Assembly (NCBI RefSeq): GCF_022429625.1
Contig: NZ_CP092483.1
Coordinates: 2,542,001-2,606,000, forward strand
Length of the DNA stretch: 64,000 bases
Reading direction: 5' to 3'
DNA from: Devosia lacusdianchii
GTDB taxonomy: Bacteria; Pseudomonadota; Alphaproteobacteria; Rhizobiales; Devosiaceae
The translations under genes were made by a program, and so were the position numbers. Shown here piece after piece: positions 17,476 through 26,443 of the stretch. Below the pieces are notes generated by a model that saw nothing but the letters and a program-made list of their open reading frames with translations, did no database searches and was not told where the DNA came from. Each line of letters begins with the position of its first letter. The stretch's first letter is position 1.

Positions 17476-18756
17476 TCAGATCTTGCCGAACACCAGGGCA
17501 GCGTTGACGCCGCCAAAGCCGAACGAGTTGGACAGCACGTAATCGACCGCCTTAGCCTTGGGCTGGTTGGCGACAAGGTCGAATGCAGCGGCTTCTTCCA
17601 TCGGGTCGACGATATTGATCGATGCCGGCAGCAGGCCTTCACGCAGGGCCTGAATGGAAATCACGGCCTCCATGGCACCCGCGGCACCCAGCATGTGGCC
17701 GGTGGCGGACTTGGTGGACGAAATGGCGAGATCCTTGCCGCGGCCCGGAAACACCGCTCCTATGCCGGCGAGCTCAGCCGCATCGCCCACCGCCGTCGAC
17801 GTGGCGTGGGCGTTGACGTAACCGATCTGGCTCTGGTCGATGCCGGCCATCTCGATGGCATTGCGCATGGCAACCTGGGCCCCGGCACCGTCAGGTGAAC
17901 CGGCCGTCAGGTGGTATGCGTCGGCCGAGGTGCCGTACCCGGCCAGGACCGCCAGTGGCGTTGCGCCGCGCGCCTTGGCATGGCTCAGCTTTTCAATGAC
18001 CAGCACGGCGGCGCCTTCTGATAGCACGAAGCCGTCATGACCCTTGTCGAAGGGCCGGGAAGCCTTATCCGGGGTATCGTTGAACGTGGTGGCGAGCGCG
18101 CGTGACGCGCCGAACCCACCAAGCGAAATGGGATCGACCGAGCCTTCGGCTCCGCCAACCACGGCGACCTCGGCCTCTCCGGTCAAGATCAGGCGCATAC
18201 CGTCGCCAATAGCCTGGGCCGAAGCCGCGCAGGCCGTGACAGGCGTGCCGATCGGTCCGCGGAAGCTGTGCAGGATAGAGAGCCAGCCGGCTGCCAGATT
18301 GGCCAGAAACGATGGCACGGTGAACGGCGACAGCCGGCGCGGACCCTTGGTCTGGATGATCTCCACAGCGCGCGCCATGACCGGCGAACCACCAACGCCC
18401 GAGCCGATAATCGTGGCCGTAGCCATCTGATCCTCGACCGAGGTCGGATGCCAGTTCGCCTGCTCCAGCGCCTCGTGTGCCGCGCCGATGGCATACTGGA
18501 TGAACACGTCCATCTTCTTGATCTCTTTGCCGTCGATGAACTCGGCAGGATCAAAGCCGTTCGGATCGGCCGGATTGGCTGGAACCAGCCCGGCAATGGT
18601 GGCGCCAAAGCCTTCCGTATCGAAGCGATCGTTGTGCACGATGCCGCTCTTGCCTGACGTCAGGCGGCTCCACATGGTCGGAACACCCACACCCAGAGGG
18701 CTGACCACACCCATGCCGGTAACGACGATGGGATCGGACGGATCGGGCTTGAGCAT
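17476..18756 (-). CDS. fabF: Beta-ketoacyl-ACP synthase II (FabF type)
   Basis: A 426-residue condensing enzyme that extends acyl-ACP with malonyl-ACP. The Cys-His-His triad is visible: Cys in VTACAASAQAIG, His in VNAHATSTAVGD and His in STKSATGHMLGAAG. The opening IVVTGMGVVSPLG is typical. It is not beside acpP, fabG or fabD, so it may be a second FabF with a special product (for example long-chain or lipid A acyl chains); that is inference. A MarR regulator ends 30 bp upstream on the same strand and may control it. Confidence 0.9.
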   Translation of the reverse strand: MLKPDPSDPIVVTGMGVVSPLGVGVPTMWSRLTSGKSGIVHNDRFDTEGFGATIAGLVPANPADPNGFDPAEFIDGKEIKKMDVFIQYAIGAAHEALEQANWHPTSVEDQMATATIIGSGVGGSPVMARAVEIIQTKGPRRLSPFTVPSFLANLAAGWLSILHSFRGPIGTPVTACAASAQAIGDGMRLILTGEAEVAVVGGAEGSVDPISLGGFGASRALATTFNDTPDKASRPFDKGHDGFVLSEGAAVLVIEKLSHAKARGATPLAVLAGYGTSADAYHLTAGSPDGAGAQVAMRNAIEMAGIDQSQIGYVNAHATSTAVGDAAELAGIGAVFPGRGKDLAISSTKSATGHMLGAAGAMEAVISIQALREGLLPASINIVDPMEEAAAFDLVANQPKAKAVDYVLSNSFGFGGVNAALVFGKI

Positions 18757-18786
18757 TCTGTCTCCTTGGGTTGTGGTCTTTGTCGG

Positions 18787-19230
18787 CTAAAGCCGGGAAA
18801 GCTGCTGCAATGCCGTGATGACCACGGCGAAATCTGGGCGGACGAGCGTCTCGCGCAATTCGGCCTGCGACGCCCGCCACACCGGCAGCATCTGCGCGAC
18901 CAGCTCCCGCCCCGCGTCGGTAAGGGCGCAAACGCGACCATTGGCGCGAGACGGACGGGTCGAGGCGACGACGCCCTTGGTTTCAAGCAGATCGAGATTG
19001 CGCGACAGTGTCGTGCGGTCCATCGCGATGCTCTCTGCCATCTCGGTCACCGACAGACCCGGGCGGCTTTGCAACGACGTCATAATGGTGAACTGCGCTG
19101 CCGTTACACCGAAGGGGCGCAACTTGCGGTCCGCACGCCGGGTAATGGCGCGCGCTGCCATCCGCGTATTGAGCACCAGACACTGCGAAAAATCGTCCTG
19201 CATCGCCGCGATATAGTCGTGCATATACAC
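18787..19230 (-). CDS. MarR-family transcriptional regulator
   Basis: A 147-residue winged-helix dimer. The core FGVTAAQFTIMTSLQSRPGLSV and the recognition helix region MDRTTLSRNLDLLETKGVV, followed by the wing RPSRANGRVCALTDAG, identify the family. These proteins usually repress their own operon and respond to small aromatic or lipophilic compounds. It is the first gene of a probable two-gene unit with fabF, and it is divergent from icd, whose promoter shares the 114-bp gap. Confidence 0.88.
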   Translation of the reverse strand: MYMHDYIAAMQDDFSQCLVLNTRMAARAITRRADRKLRPFGVTAAQFTIMTSLQSRPGLSVTEMAESIAMDRTTLSRNLDLLETKGVVASTRPSRANGRVCALTDAGRELVAQMLPVWRASQAELRETLVRPDFAVVITALQQLSRL

Positions 19231-19344
19231 GGCGTCAAGCCGGGCAAGCCCCCATGCCGAGCCAACCTTTGCGCTTTGCGTTCGCGATGTTATACGGCTG
19301 GCAGCAGGGCCTAAGCGGCCAGAACAGCACTAAGGGAGTACTCT

Positions 19345-20562
19345 ATGAGCAAGATCAAAGTCGCCAACCCGGTCGTCGATCTCGATGGCGACGAGATGAC
19401 CCGCATCATCTGGCAGGCCATCAAGGACAAGCTCATCCATCCCTATCTCGACCTGCCGATCGAGTATTACGACCTCTCGGTCGAGAACCGCGATGCCACT
19501 AATGACCAGGTGACCATCGACAGCGCCCACGCCATCCAGAAGCACGGCGTCGGCATCAAATGCGCCACGATCACACCCGATGAGCAGCGCGTCGAGGAAT
19601 TCAAGCTCAAGAAGATGTGGAAGTCGCCCAACGGCACCATCCGCAACATCCTGGGCGGGGTGATCTTCCGCGAGCCCATCATCTGCAAGAACGTGCCGCG
19701 CCTCGTCCCCGGCTGGACCCAGCCGATCATCGTCGGCCGTCATGCCTTCGGTGACCAGTACCGCGCCACCGACTTCCTGTTCCCCGGCAAGGGCACGCTG
19801 TCGATCAAGTTCACCGGCGAGGACGGCAAAGTCATCGAGCACGAAGTCTACCAGGCTCCCGGCGCCGGCGTGGCCATGGCCATGTATAACCTCGACGACT
19901 CGATCCGCGATTTCGCCTATTCGAGCTTCAACTATGGCCTCGCCCGCGGCGTGCCGGTGTATCTGTCGACCAAGAACACCATTCTCAAGGCCTATGACGG
20001 CCGCTTCAAAGACATCTTCCAGGAAATCTACGAAGCCGAGTTCAAGGAGCAGTTCGAAGCCAAGAAGATCTGGTACGAGCACCGCCTGATCGACGACATG
20101 GTCGCCTCGGCCCTCAAGTGGTCCGGCGGTTACGTCTGGGCGTGCAAGAACTACGACGGCGACGTGCAGTCCGACATCGTGGCCCAGGGCTTCGGCTCGC
20201 TCGGCCTGATGACCTCGGTTCTGGCCACGCCCGATGGCAAGATCGTGGAAGCCGAAGCGGCCCATGGCACGGTGACGCGTCACTACCGCCAGCACCAGCA
20301 GGGCAAGGAAACGTCCACGAACTCGACCGCCTCGATCTTCGCCTGGACCCGTGGCCTCGCCCACCGCGCGAAACTCGACGACAACGAAGCGCTCAAGAAG
20401 TTCGCGCTGACGCTCGAAAAGGTCACTGTCGACACCATCGAAGAAGGCAAGATGACCAAGGATCTGAGCCTGCTCGTCGGTCCCGATCAGCCGTGGCTGT
20501 CGACGCTTGGCTTCCTCGACGCCATCGACCAGAACCTCCAGAAGGCCATGTCAGCCGCCTAA
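19345..20562 (+). CDS. icd: NADP-dependent isocitrate dehydrogenase
   Basis: A 405-residue enzyme that converts isocitrate to 2-oxoglutarate in the TCA cycle. The opening [15 protein letters not shown], the isocitrate-binding [15 protein letters not shown], and the later [14 protein letters not shown] stretch [14 protein letters not shown] mark the eukaryote-like, homodimeric NADP-IDH found in alphaproteobacteria. An AAGGGAG ribosome-binding site precedes the ATG. It is a single gene ending in a strong terminator. Confidence 0.96.
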   Translation: MSKIKVANPVVDLDGDEMTRIIWQAIKDKLIHPYLDLPIEYYDLSVENRDATNDQVTIDSAHAIQKHGVGIKCATITPDEQRVEEFKLKKMWKSPNGTIRNILGGVIFREPIICKNVPRLVPGWTQPIIVGRHAFGDQYRATDFLFPGKGTLSIKFTGEDGKVIEHEVYQAPGAGVAMAMYNLDDSIRDFAYSSFNYGLARGVPVYLSTKNTILKAYDGRFKDIFQEIYEAEFKEQFEAKKIWYEHRLIDDMVASALKWSGGYVWACKNYDGDVQSDIVAQGFGSLGLMTSVLATPDGKIVEAEAAHGTVTRHYRQHQQGKETSTNSTASIFAWTRGLAHRAKLDDNEALKKFALTLEKVTVDTIEEGKMTKDLSLLVGPDQPWLSTLGFLDAIDQNLQKAMSAA

Positions 20563-20591
20563 GCGTATTGCCAAACCTGGCAGTCAAGTGG

Positions 20592-20619
20592 AGGCGCCTC
20601 CTGCGGGAGGCGCCTTTTT
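20592..20619 (+). terminator. Rho-independent terminator of icd
   Basis: A perfect 10-bp stem, AGGCGCCTCC pairing with GGAGGCGCCT, a TGCG loop and a TTTTT run. It lies 30 bp after the icd stop. The following 236 bp up to the outer membrane gene show no gene that I can support. Confidence 0.92.
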
Positions 20620-20855
20620 CTTGGTTTGTAATGCCTCAATCCCACCTCCAGCGCGTTATTCCTGCAACAAATCAGCCCCGGGCAGCCCAAAACCACCATT
20701 TGCTGAAGCTCAGCGACAAACTGTTAGTACTTTGCCCCAATGATTAAGTTCCTCGACTGCAGGAAAGGTCGGTCAACAACGACCACTCCCTTGGAGGGCA
20801 GTCTTTAGGATTTTGCATGGACGGTGTCTGACGCGGTTTGGGGTTGGAGGGTCAG

Positions 20856-21965
20856 GTGAAAGTACGACGCAACATCATGGCTGCCATGGCCGGCCTGACA
20901 GCAAGTCTGCCGCTACTGGGCGGCGCTTTTGCCGGCGGGCTTGAAGCCAATGGCTATGACTGGGAGCTGCTGTTCGATCCAGCGACCTATACCGCCAAGG
21001 CCAGCACATCCTATGTGTATATCCACAAGGATGTGACCAATCCGGGCGTGATGCCCGGCGTGGTGTCTACCCACCCCTCGATCGTCTATTACAATCTGGG
21101 CTTCAAAGCCGACATTCTCGACATGGCGAGCTGCCTAATCACGGTGCAGAACCCGTTTGGTGCGGACACTGCACGGACCAATGCCTACGCGGCGCTGAGC
21201 GGACAAGCCGTCAACGAATCCATTCGCTCAACCGACGCCGGTCTCACCTGCGCGTATGGCATACAGGCTGGACCGGGGGTTATCAGCTTGATTGGCGGCA
21301 TATCCGCACAAAACCTCAGCTATGCGGCCGATCTTCCAACGGGCCTCGCCACCAGCACCCCAGCGTCGATCAATGGCTGGTCCGTGGGTTGGCGCGCCGG
21401 CCTTGCCTATGAAATTCCCGAATACGCGCTTCGCGTCAGCGCCATCTACAATGCTCCGGTCCACTACAACCTGACTGGCACTGCTTTCGGCGGCCCCGCA
21501 TCCGCCGATGTCAGCACGCCGCAATCCTTCGAACTGCGCGCGCAAACCGGCATTGCGCCCGGTTGGCTGGCGTTGGGATCGGTCAGATGGGCGAACTGGG
21601 CCGCGCTGCAAAAGCTTACGGTAACGACCATCGGTGCGCCTCTCGTGTCTTCGCTCGACTACCGCGACGGCTGGACCGTCACGGCCGGTATCGGACATGC
21701 CATCAACGAGCAATTGAGCGCTGTTGGCGCCGTAACCTGGGATCGCGGGACCTCAACGCCCGGCGCAGGCGGCGTATTGGTCTCGGGTGGCCAGACCGAT
21801 CGCTATGGCATTACCTTGGGCGGAATCTACAATATCTCGGAAAGCGTGCAGTTCACTGGCGGCGTCTCCGCCAGCACGCTGGCCGCGGGCTCAAATGCCC
21901 GCGGCGAAACCTGGAACACGGGTTATGTCTTCGCAGTGAGCGGCGGGCTCAAGGGCTCGTTCTAG
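20856..21965 (+). CDS. FadL/OmpP1-like outer membrane beta-barrel protein
   Basis: About 369 residues. A signal peptide (MAAMAGLTASLPLLGGAFAGG) is followed by a mature protein of alternating amphipathic strands, ending with a C-terminal Phe, as outer membrane barrels do. The strand SLDYRDGWTVTAGIGHAINE and the LGSVRWANWAALQ stretch resemble the FadL/OmpP1 family, which passes long-chain fatty acids or other hydrophobic compounds. The assignment is by pattern only. GTG 20856 is chosen because GGAGG sits 5 nt before it. The gene stands alone. Confidence 0.72.
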   Translation: MKVRRNIMAAMAGLTASLPLLGGAFAGGLEANGYDWELLFDPATYTAKASTSYVYIHKDVTNPGVMPGVVSTHPSIVYYNLGFKADILDMASCLITVQNPFGADTARTNAYAALSGQAVNESIRSTDAGLTCAYGIQAGPGVISLIGGISAQNLSYAADLPTGLATSTPASINGWSVGWRAGLAYEIPEYALRVSAIYNAPVHYNLTGTAFGGPASADVSTPQSFELRAQTGIAPGWLALGSVRWANWAALQKLTVTTIGAPLVSSLDYRDGWTVTAGIGHAINEQLSAVGAVTWDRGTSTPGAGGVLVSGGQTDRYGITLGGIYNISESVQFTGGVSASTLAAGSNARGETWNTGYVFAVSGGLKGSF

Positions 21966-22088
21966 CGCGCCATCGACGGTCACGACGAGACGGCGTTAAC
22001 CAGCGCCGCCTTTTTCGTTTCGCTGAAAGGCATTTGTGACGCCCTTTAGCGCTATTATGGCGCCGCAACAGAAAACGCGGCTAGGCCC

Positions 22089-23213
22089 ATGACCGGTATC
22101 GGTTCCCCGTCACCTATACCTGCTCGCCTCGACGAGATCACCGCAGCCCGTGGCATCGCTGCCTCGCTCGTGGTGATCTACCATATCAACGCCTACGCCA
22201 ATGGCGCGATCACGGCGGCGTTTCCGCCGCTACATTACGGCATCTTGGCCGTGGACTTCTTCTTCGCACTCTCTGGCTTCATCCTGACCCACGTCTATCG
22301 CGACGCCTGGCGCTCCGGCGCCTATCGTCACGCTGGCTTTATGGGCAAACGTTTTGCCCGCGTCTGGCCGCTGCACGCTACAACGCTGCTCGCCGTCGCA
22401 CTGATCGTTCTCGCTGGCGGTCGTTTCGGCCTGACACCGGAATGGCAACCAACGGCCAGCTCTTTTGTACTCAACCTGCTGATGCTGAATGCCGAAAGCC
22501 TGACACCCGAACTCGCCTGGAACCAGCCGGCCTGGTCCATCGGCGCGGAGTGGTTTGCGTACCTGCTCTTTCCACTATTCCTGCTCACGATTGATCGCCT
22601 CGGCAACAACGCCCTCCGGGCACTGCTTTGCACTCTGGTTTTTGTCGCATGCGCGGTGGCGTCAATGCAGATATTCCATGTCGATCTGCTGGAGCTGACC
22701 TATCAGGGCGGGGTGCTGCGCATCATTCCATCATTCCTTGTGGGCGTGGCGCTGCGTTATGCATTCGACGATCTTCTGGCGCGGGGCTGGGGCACCAATG
22801 GTCGGCTGATCGATATTGGCCTCACCGTCGGCGCAGCGATGCTCGTGATCGCGGGCTATCTGGGTCTGCCTAACGAGGTTTTCTGGCCGATCATCATTGC
22901 CATGCTGCTGCTTCTTGCCCTGCGTGGCCAGAGCGCCCATCCGACCATGCTGCGCAGCCGGACGCTGGTCTGGCTCGGCGACATCTCCTACGCGCTTTAC
23001 CTTGTTCACGCGCCGGTGCTGATGCTCATCTATGGTATCGGAGGCAAGCTGCTGCATGCGAACACCACTCCCGCGCTCCTCACGCTCGGCATGGCTGCTT
23101 TCCTCGCCTCGATCGTCGCCGCATGGCTGGCGCATGTCGTGATCGAACGCCCCGCACAGTCCTGGCTGGTCGGCCTTGGCCGCCGCCGCGCATTGCCCGC
23201 AACGGCTGGCTAA
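22089..23213 (+). CDS. Acyltransferase 3 family membrane protein (OafA/YrhL-like)
   Basis: A 374-residue inner-membrane acyltransferase with ten or so hydrophobic segments. The family start is clear (RLDEITAARGIAASLVVIYH, with the conserved R/H pair), as are the DFFFALSGFILTHVY loop and the FAKRFARVWPLH-like MGKRFARVWPLHATTL. Such enzymes O-acetylate or succinylate polysaccharides or lipids; the acceptor is unknown and no glycan cluster is nearby. A hairpin with TTTTT lies in the gap upstream (about 21989-22016), ending the previous gene. A perfect 16-nt palindrome follows at 23240-23255. Confidence 0.85.
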   Translation: MTGIGSPSPIPARLDEITAARGIAASLVVIYHINAYANGAITAAFPPLHYGILAVDFFFALSGFILTHVYRDAWRSGAYRHAGFMGKRFARVWPLHATTLLAVALIVLAGGRFGLTPEWQPTASSFVLNLLMLNAESLTPELAWNQPAWSIGAEWFAYLLFPLFLLTIDRLGNNALRALLCTLVFVACAVASMQIFHVDLLELTYQGGVLRIIPSFLVGVALRYAFDDLLARGWGTNGRLIDIGLTVGAAMLVIAGYLGLPNEVFWPIIIAMLLLLALRGQSAHPTMLRSRTLVWLGDISYALYLVHAPVLMLIYGIGGKLLHANTTPALLTLGMAAFLASIVAAWLAHVVIERPAQSWLVGLGRRRALPATAG

Positions 23214-23239
23214 GGGTAGCAATCAGCCCCTGCACATAG

Positions 23240-23255
23240 GGCACACGCGTGTGCC
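23240..23255. other. 16-nt perfect palindrome
   Basis: GGCACACGCGTGTGCC reads the same on both strands and lies 27 bp after the acyltransferase stop, about 90 bp before the DUF2807 gene. There is no T-run, so it could be an operator or a weak transcription stop. Confidence 0.4.
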
Positions 23256-23346
23256 TAACAACCACGCGCGGACTATATTTTCACGTTCTCTTGAGCGCCG
23301 CTGCGCCATGCCCAATATGCCTGTAACCAATCAAGGGAGCTAAATC

Positions 23347-24084
23347 ATGCGGACCATGAAGACGCTGGCACTGGCAACCGCCCTCGGCCTGACGCTGACC
23401 GGGGCGGCACTGGCCGAAAGTCGGAACTTCGACGTCAAAGACTTCGACAGGATAGACATCTCGACCGGTATCGATGCCGTCGTCACGATCGGCGACCGCT
23501 TTGCCGTCAGCGCCGACTCCGCCAGCGCCGATGCGCTGCAGAATCTGCGTGTCGACGTCTCCGGAGGCGTGCTCAAGGCCAGTTTCGACCAGAGTTTCCT
23601 CGACTTCATCATCAGCGGCGGCCTGGTCGGCATGCTGCTGAGCAACGGCAATGCCATCACTGTCGATATCACCATGCCGGCAGTCGCTGGCATTTCGACC
23701 AGTTCGGGTGCCGATGTTAGGGCAAGCGGTCTGAAATCGAACAAGCTCGATCTAGACGCCTCAAGCGGCTCGGACATTACCCTGAGCCAGGCAGCCCTGG
23801 GGGCGGTAAGAGCCAGCGCGTCGAGCGGCGCGAACATGGAATTGTCGGGCACCTGCGAAACCATCGACGCCGAGGCCTCCAGCGGCTCAGGCATTAGCGC
23901 CGGCGACCTGGTATGCGAAAACGCGACCGTCGAAGTCTCCAGCGGCGCTGATATCGAGGTGCATGCCACCGGGACACTGAAAGCCGAAGCGTCGAGCGGC
24001 GGGGATGTCGATGTGGCCGGCCGGCCGACACGAACCGATTTCGAATCTTCGAGCGGCGGCGACGTCTCGTTCGAAGAGGAGTAA
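23347..24084 (+). CDS. Secreted DUF2807 (GIN-domain) repeat protein
   Basis: A 245-residue protein with a signal peptide (cleavage likely after ALA, residue 23). The mature part begins RNFDVKDFDRIDISTGIDAVV, which matches the start of DUF2807, also called the putative auto-transporter adhesin head GIN domain. From residue 119 it carries seven SSG turns (119, 139, 159, 178, 198, 216, 235) spaced 18-20 residues apart, which predicts a right-handed parallel beta-helix. The role is unknown. Two cysteines (170 and 190) lie one turn apart and could be disulfide-linked. It is convergent with the VWA gene. Confidence 0.8.
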   Translation: MRTMKTLALATALGLTLTGAALAESRNFDVKDFDRIDISTGIDAVVTIGDRFAVSADSASADALQNLRVDVSGGVLKASFDQSFLDFIISGGLVGMLLSNGNAITVDITMPAVAGISTSSGADVRASGLKSNKLDLDASSGSDITLSQAALGAVRASASSGANMELSGTCETIDAEASSGSGISAGDLVCENATVEVSSGADIEVHATGTLKAEASSGGDVDVAGRPTRTDFESSSGGDVSFEEE

Positions 24085-24100
24085 GCCGGTCCACGCCAAC

Positions 24101-24128
24101 AAAAAGGGCGCCCCACGCGGGCGCCCTT
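24101..24128. terminator. Bidirectional terminator (DUF2807 / VWA)
   Basis: A 7-bp stem, GGGCGCC pairing with GGCGCCC, flanked by AAAAA on the left and TT on the right. It reads as a good intrinsic terminator for the minus-strand VWA gene (T5 tail) and a weaker one for the + strand gene. Confidence 0.75.
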
Positions 24129-24146
24129 CGCATTCGTAGCGGCGGC

Positions 24147-25811
24147 TTACTTCGACTTGCCTGCCGGCACGATCGCTATCTCGCTGCGTTCGCCACCGAC
24201 GATGGTGATCGGGGTTTCCTGATCAAGACTGATGATCAGGTAGTCCCCGGCAGCCAGCGTCGTACTGAAGTCCGGCCCGTAGCCATAGTCGAAGGATTTG
24301 CGGTTACCGGCAATATCGGCCTTGGCCGAGACCAGCTCCACATAGTCGTCACCCGGCGTGGTGACCGCGAGAACGCCTGCGTCGAGAATAACCGGAACGT
24401 CCGTCAGTTCACCCGTCTTGACGGTGAACGGCACCTCCCCCGATGCACCGCCCAGGTCATATGTCGCAACATAGTCACCGGGCGGCAGTTCGAAGCTGAG
24501 GTCGCCGCCATACTGGTAGGCGACCGACTTCCGCGAACCATCCAGCGCCTTCTTGGCCTCCAGAACCTCGATGAATATGTCGGCCTCGATGGGGCTGCCT
24601 TCGACGTAGAACGAGGCGACCTTGGCCAGGCCCACACCAACGATCACGTCCTCGTCGATGGTCTCGCCGGCCTTGGCGTCATAGGTGCGGGTCACCTTGG
24701 CCTCGCCAATCGAAACGTCGACCTCAATGGCGCCAGCCGGCACGACGACGTCGATATCGCCATATTGCGTGGTCACGTACTCGTTCGCGTGGCGGATTTC
24801 GGTCGCCGCGTCGTCATCCACCGGAGCGCCTTCGCTTGGCATGGGATGCAGCTTGAGGATGGTGCCGTTGATGACGAAGTGCGGCGTCGCGACCTTGCCA
24901 GCCACGATGGTCACCGGCTGCGACGAGGTCGCGTAGCCCAGCGTGGCGCTCAATATGTAGTCGCCCGGCTCCAGTGCGCCCTCAAAGGTCGAGTAGTAGT
25001 TCGTGCCGACATATTCGCCCGCCGTGCCATCGGCAGCGACGGTGTGCCATTCCCAAACCAGATCGGCATCCTCGTCGACAATGTCCGGACCGCCTTCGGA
25101 CAACGAAGCCGTGGGCTTAAGGTTGTAGTCGGCAACAGGCTCGGGCGCCGGGGCCGGCTCGGGTTCTGGTTCAGGTTCGACCTGCGCGACCTCGGCAACC
25201 GTCGAGCTCAGCGCATCGACCAGGGCTGCTCCGTCATTGGCCGGCAGATACTTGCCGCCGGTGTTTTCGGCGAGGCAGGCAACCTGTTGGCCCTCTTCGT
25301 CGGAAAGGCCAAAGCCCAGCACGTGGGTGGTGAAATCCACACCTTGAGATTCAAGCTCGGAGGCCAGGGCGCACGGATCGACCTCGCAGGTTTCGAGCCC
25401 ATCGGTAATCAGGATGACCGTCGCTTTTTCCTCGGTGAAGCGCAGATCTTCCGCGGCTAGCCGCACTGCGTCCGAAATTGGCGTCATGCCCTTGGGATTG
25501 ATCGCGTCGGCGGCGGCGACAATCGCCGAGCCGGTGCCCGTTGCCGGCTCAACCAGCATTTCGATATCGGCGCAATTGCCCTTTTCGCGGTGCCCATAGG
25601 TCATGAAACCCAGCTCAAGATCATCCGGCAGAGTAGCCAGCACCGAGGCCAGGGTTTCGCGCGCAATGGTGATGCGCGCCTTGCCATCGATCTGAGCCCA
25701 CATCGAGCCAGACCCATCAAGCACGATAATGGCGCGTTCGGCGGCAACCGCCGGCAGCGCCATGCCCAGGGCTGCGACCGCCCCAAGCACAAGATTACGG
25801 ATGATCCGCAT
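24147..25811 (-). CDS. Secreted VWA-domain protein with C-terminal repeats
   Basis: A 554-residue exported protein: signal peptide 1-24, then a von Willebrand A domain (about 25-205) with an intact metal site, DGSGS at 32-36 and Asp137 in LITDG. A Pro/Glu-rich linker spans 211-226. The C-terminal half has three beta-domains that share a GDY turn (EPGDYIL 282-287, PPGDYV 443-448, AAGDYL 520-525); the last two also share xGxRKS (424-429 and 501-506). The pattern suggests a periplasmic or surface binding protein; the ligand is unknown. GGAGGG lies 7 nt before ATG 25811, which decides the start. Confidence 0.82.
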   Translation of the reverse strand: MRIIRNLVLGAVAALGMALPAVAAERAIIVLDGSGSMWAQIDGKARITIARETLASVLATLPDDLELGFMTYGHREKGNCADIEMLVEPATGTGSAIVAAADAINPKGMTPISDAVRLAAEDLRFTEEKATVILITDGLETCEVDPCALASELESQGVDFTTHVLGFGLSDEEGQQVACLAENTGGKYLPANDGAALVDALSSTVAEVAQVEPEPEPEPAPAPEPVADYNLKPTASLSEGGPDIVDEDADLVWEWHTVAADGTAGEYVGTNYYSTFEGALEPGDYILSATLGYATSSQPVTIVAGKVATPHFVINGTILKLHPMPSEGAPVDDDAATEIRHANEYVTTQYGDIDVVVPAGAIEVDVSIGEAKVTRTYDAKAGETIDEDVIVGVGLAKVASFYVEGSPIEADIFIEVLEAKKALDGSRKSVAYQYGGDLSFELPPGDYVATYDLGGASGEVPFTVKTGELTDVPVILDAGVLAVTTPGDDYVELVSAKADIAGNRKSFDYGYGPDFSTTLAAGDYLIISLDQETPITIVGGERSEIAIVPAGKSK

Positions 25812-26016
25812 AGAATTGCCCTCCAACAACACCAGCCCCGTTATCGAGGACTGCGTATAAGCGCGCAATTCAAATCATGCCTCAGATGACGCCTGGATGA
25901 ACACTGCATTCAGCGCGAGTTATGACTTACGGGCGATTTTGTGGTCGGATTCCAAAATGCCACTATCAGGTCGTAGCAAGAGCCCATCATTCGCTGACTT
26001 GAGGATATTCCCGCCG

Positions 26017-26439
26017 ATGGCGCCGATCGTGGAACTGTTGGGAGCGCGCTATGGCGACCTCCCCAAAATGCGGCAACTCGCCGGGCTTTCGCTCCAATTG
26101 GAGGTGATCGGGGACCAGAGCTATGTGTCGCTGCCCGAGGCCGGAATTTCGTTGGTATTGCCTGATGGCGTCATGGTGTCAGCGGTGCAGGTCCACGGGA
26201 GTACGTCAGGTTTCAGCCAGTTCGCTGGGGAGTTGCCCCATGGCATAGACTTCTCAATGGGACGCGAACACGCTCGCGCGCTTCTTGGCGACCCGGACAG
26301 CGAGGGTGAAGCACGGAACCTTCCTCTGCTCGGGTTGAAACCAGCATGGGACAGCTTCCTGATGGACGGCTATCGGCTGCACCTCGAGTACACGATCGAC
26401 ACAACTAGCATCCAGCTCGTTTCAATCATGCCAAGGTAG
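26017..26439 (+). CDS. Orphan protein, possibly immunity-like
   Basis: A 140-residue soluble protein with no signal peptide or membrane segment. I do not recognise it securely. A segment with MGREHARALLGDP, LPLLGLKPAWDSFLMDGYRLHLEY and a final strand recalls bacteriocin-immunity-like families such as DUF6392, where a helix of the same type precedes a G-x-x-x-x-W/Y loop. That is a weak resemblance. ATG 26017 has GAGG 12 nt upstream, which is long; a start at 25897 would add 40 residues. It lies between the VWA gene and a decayed ABC transporter, a neighbourhood that looks remodelled. Confidence 0.5.
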   Translation: MAPIVELLGARYGDLPKMRQLAGLSLQLEVIGDQSYVSLPEAGISLVLPDGVMVSAVQVHGSTSGFSQFAGELPHGIDFSMGREHARALLGDPDSEGEARNLPLLGLKPAWDSFLMDGYRLHLEYTIDTTSIQLVSIMPR

Positions 26440-26443
26440 GCCG

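Noticed and set aside
19330..20364. 344-codon frame antisense to icd
   Set aside because: A shadow of icd; Asp/Gly/Val-rich and without domain features. icd itself is unmistakable.
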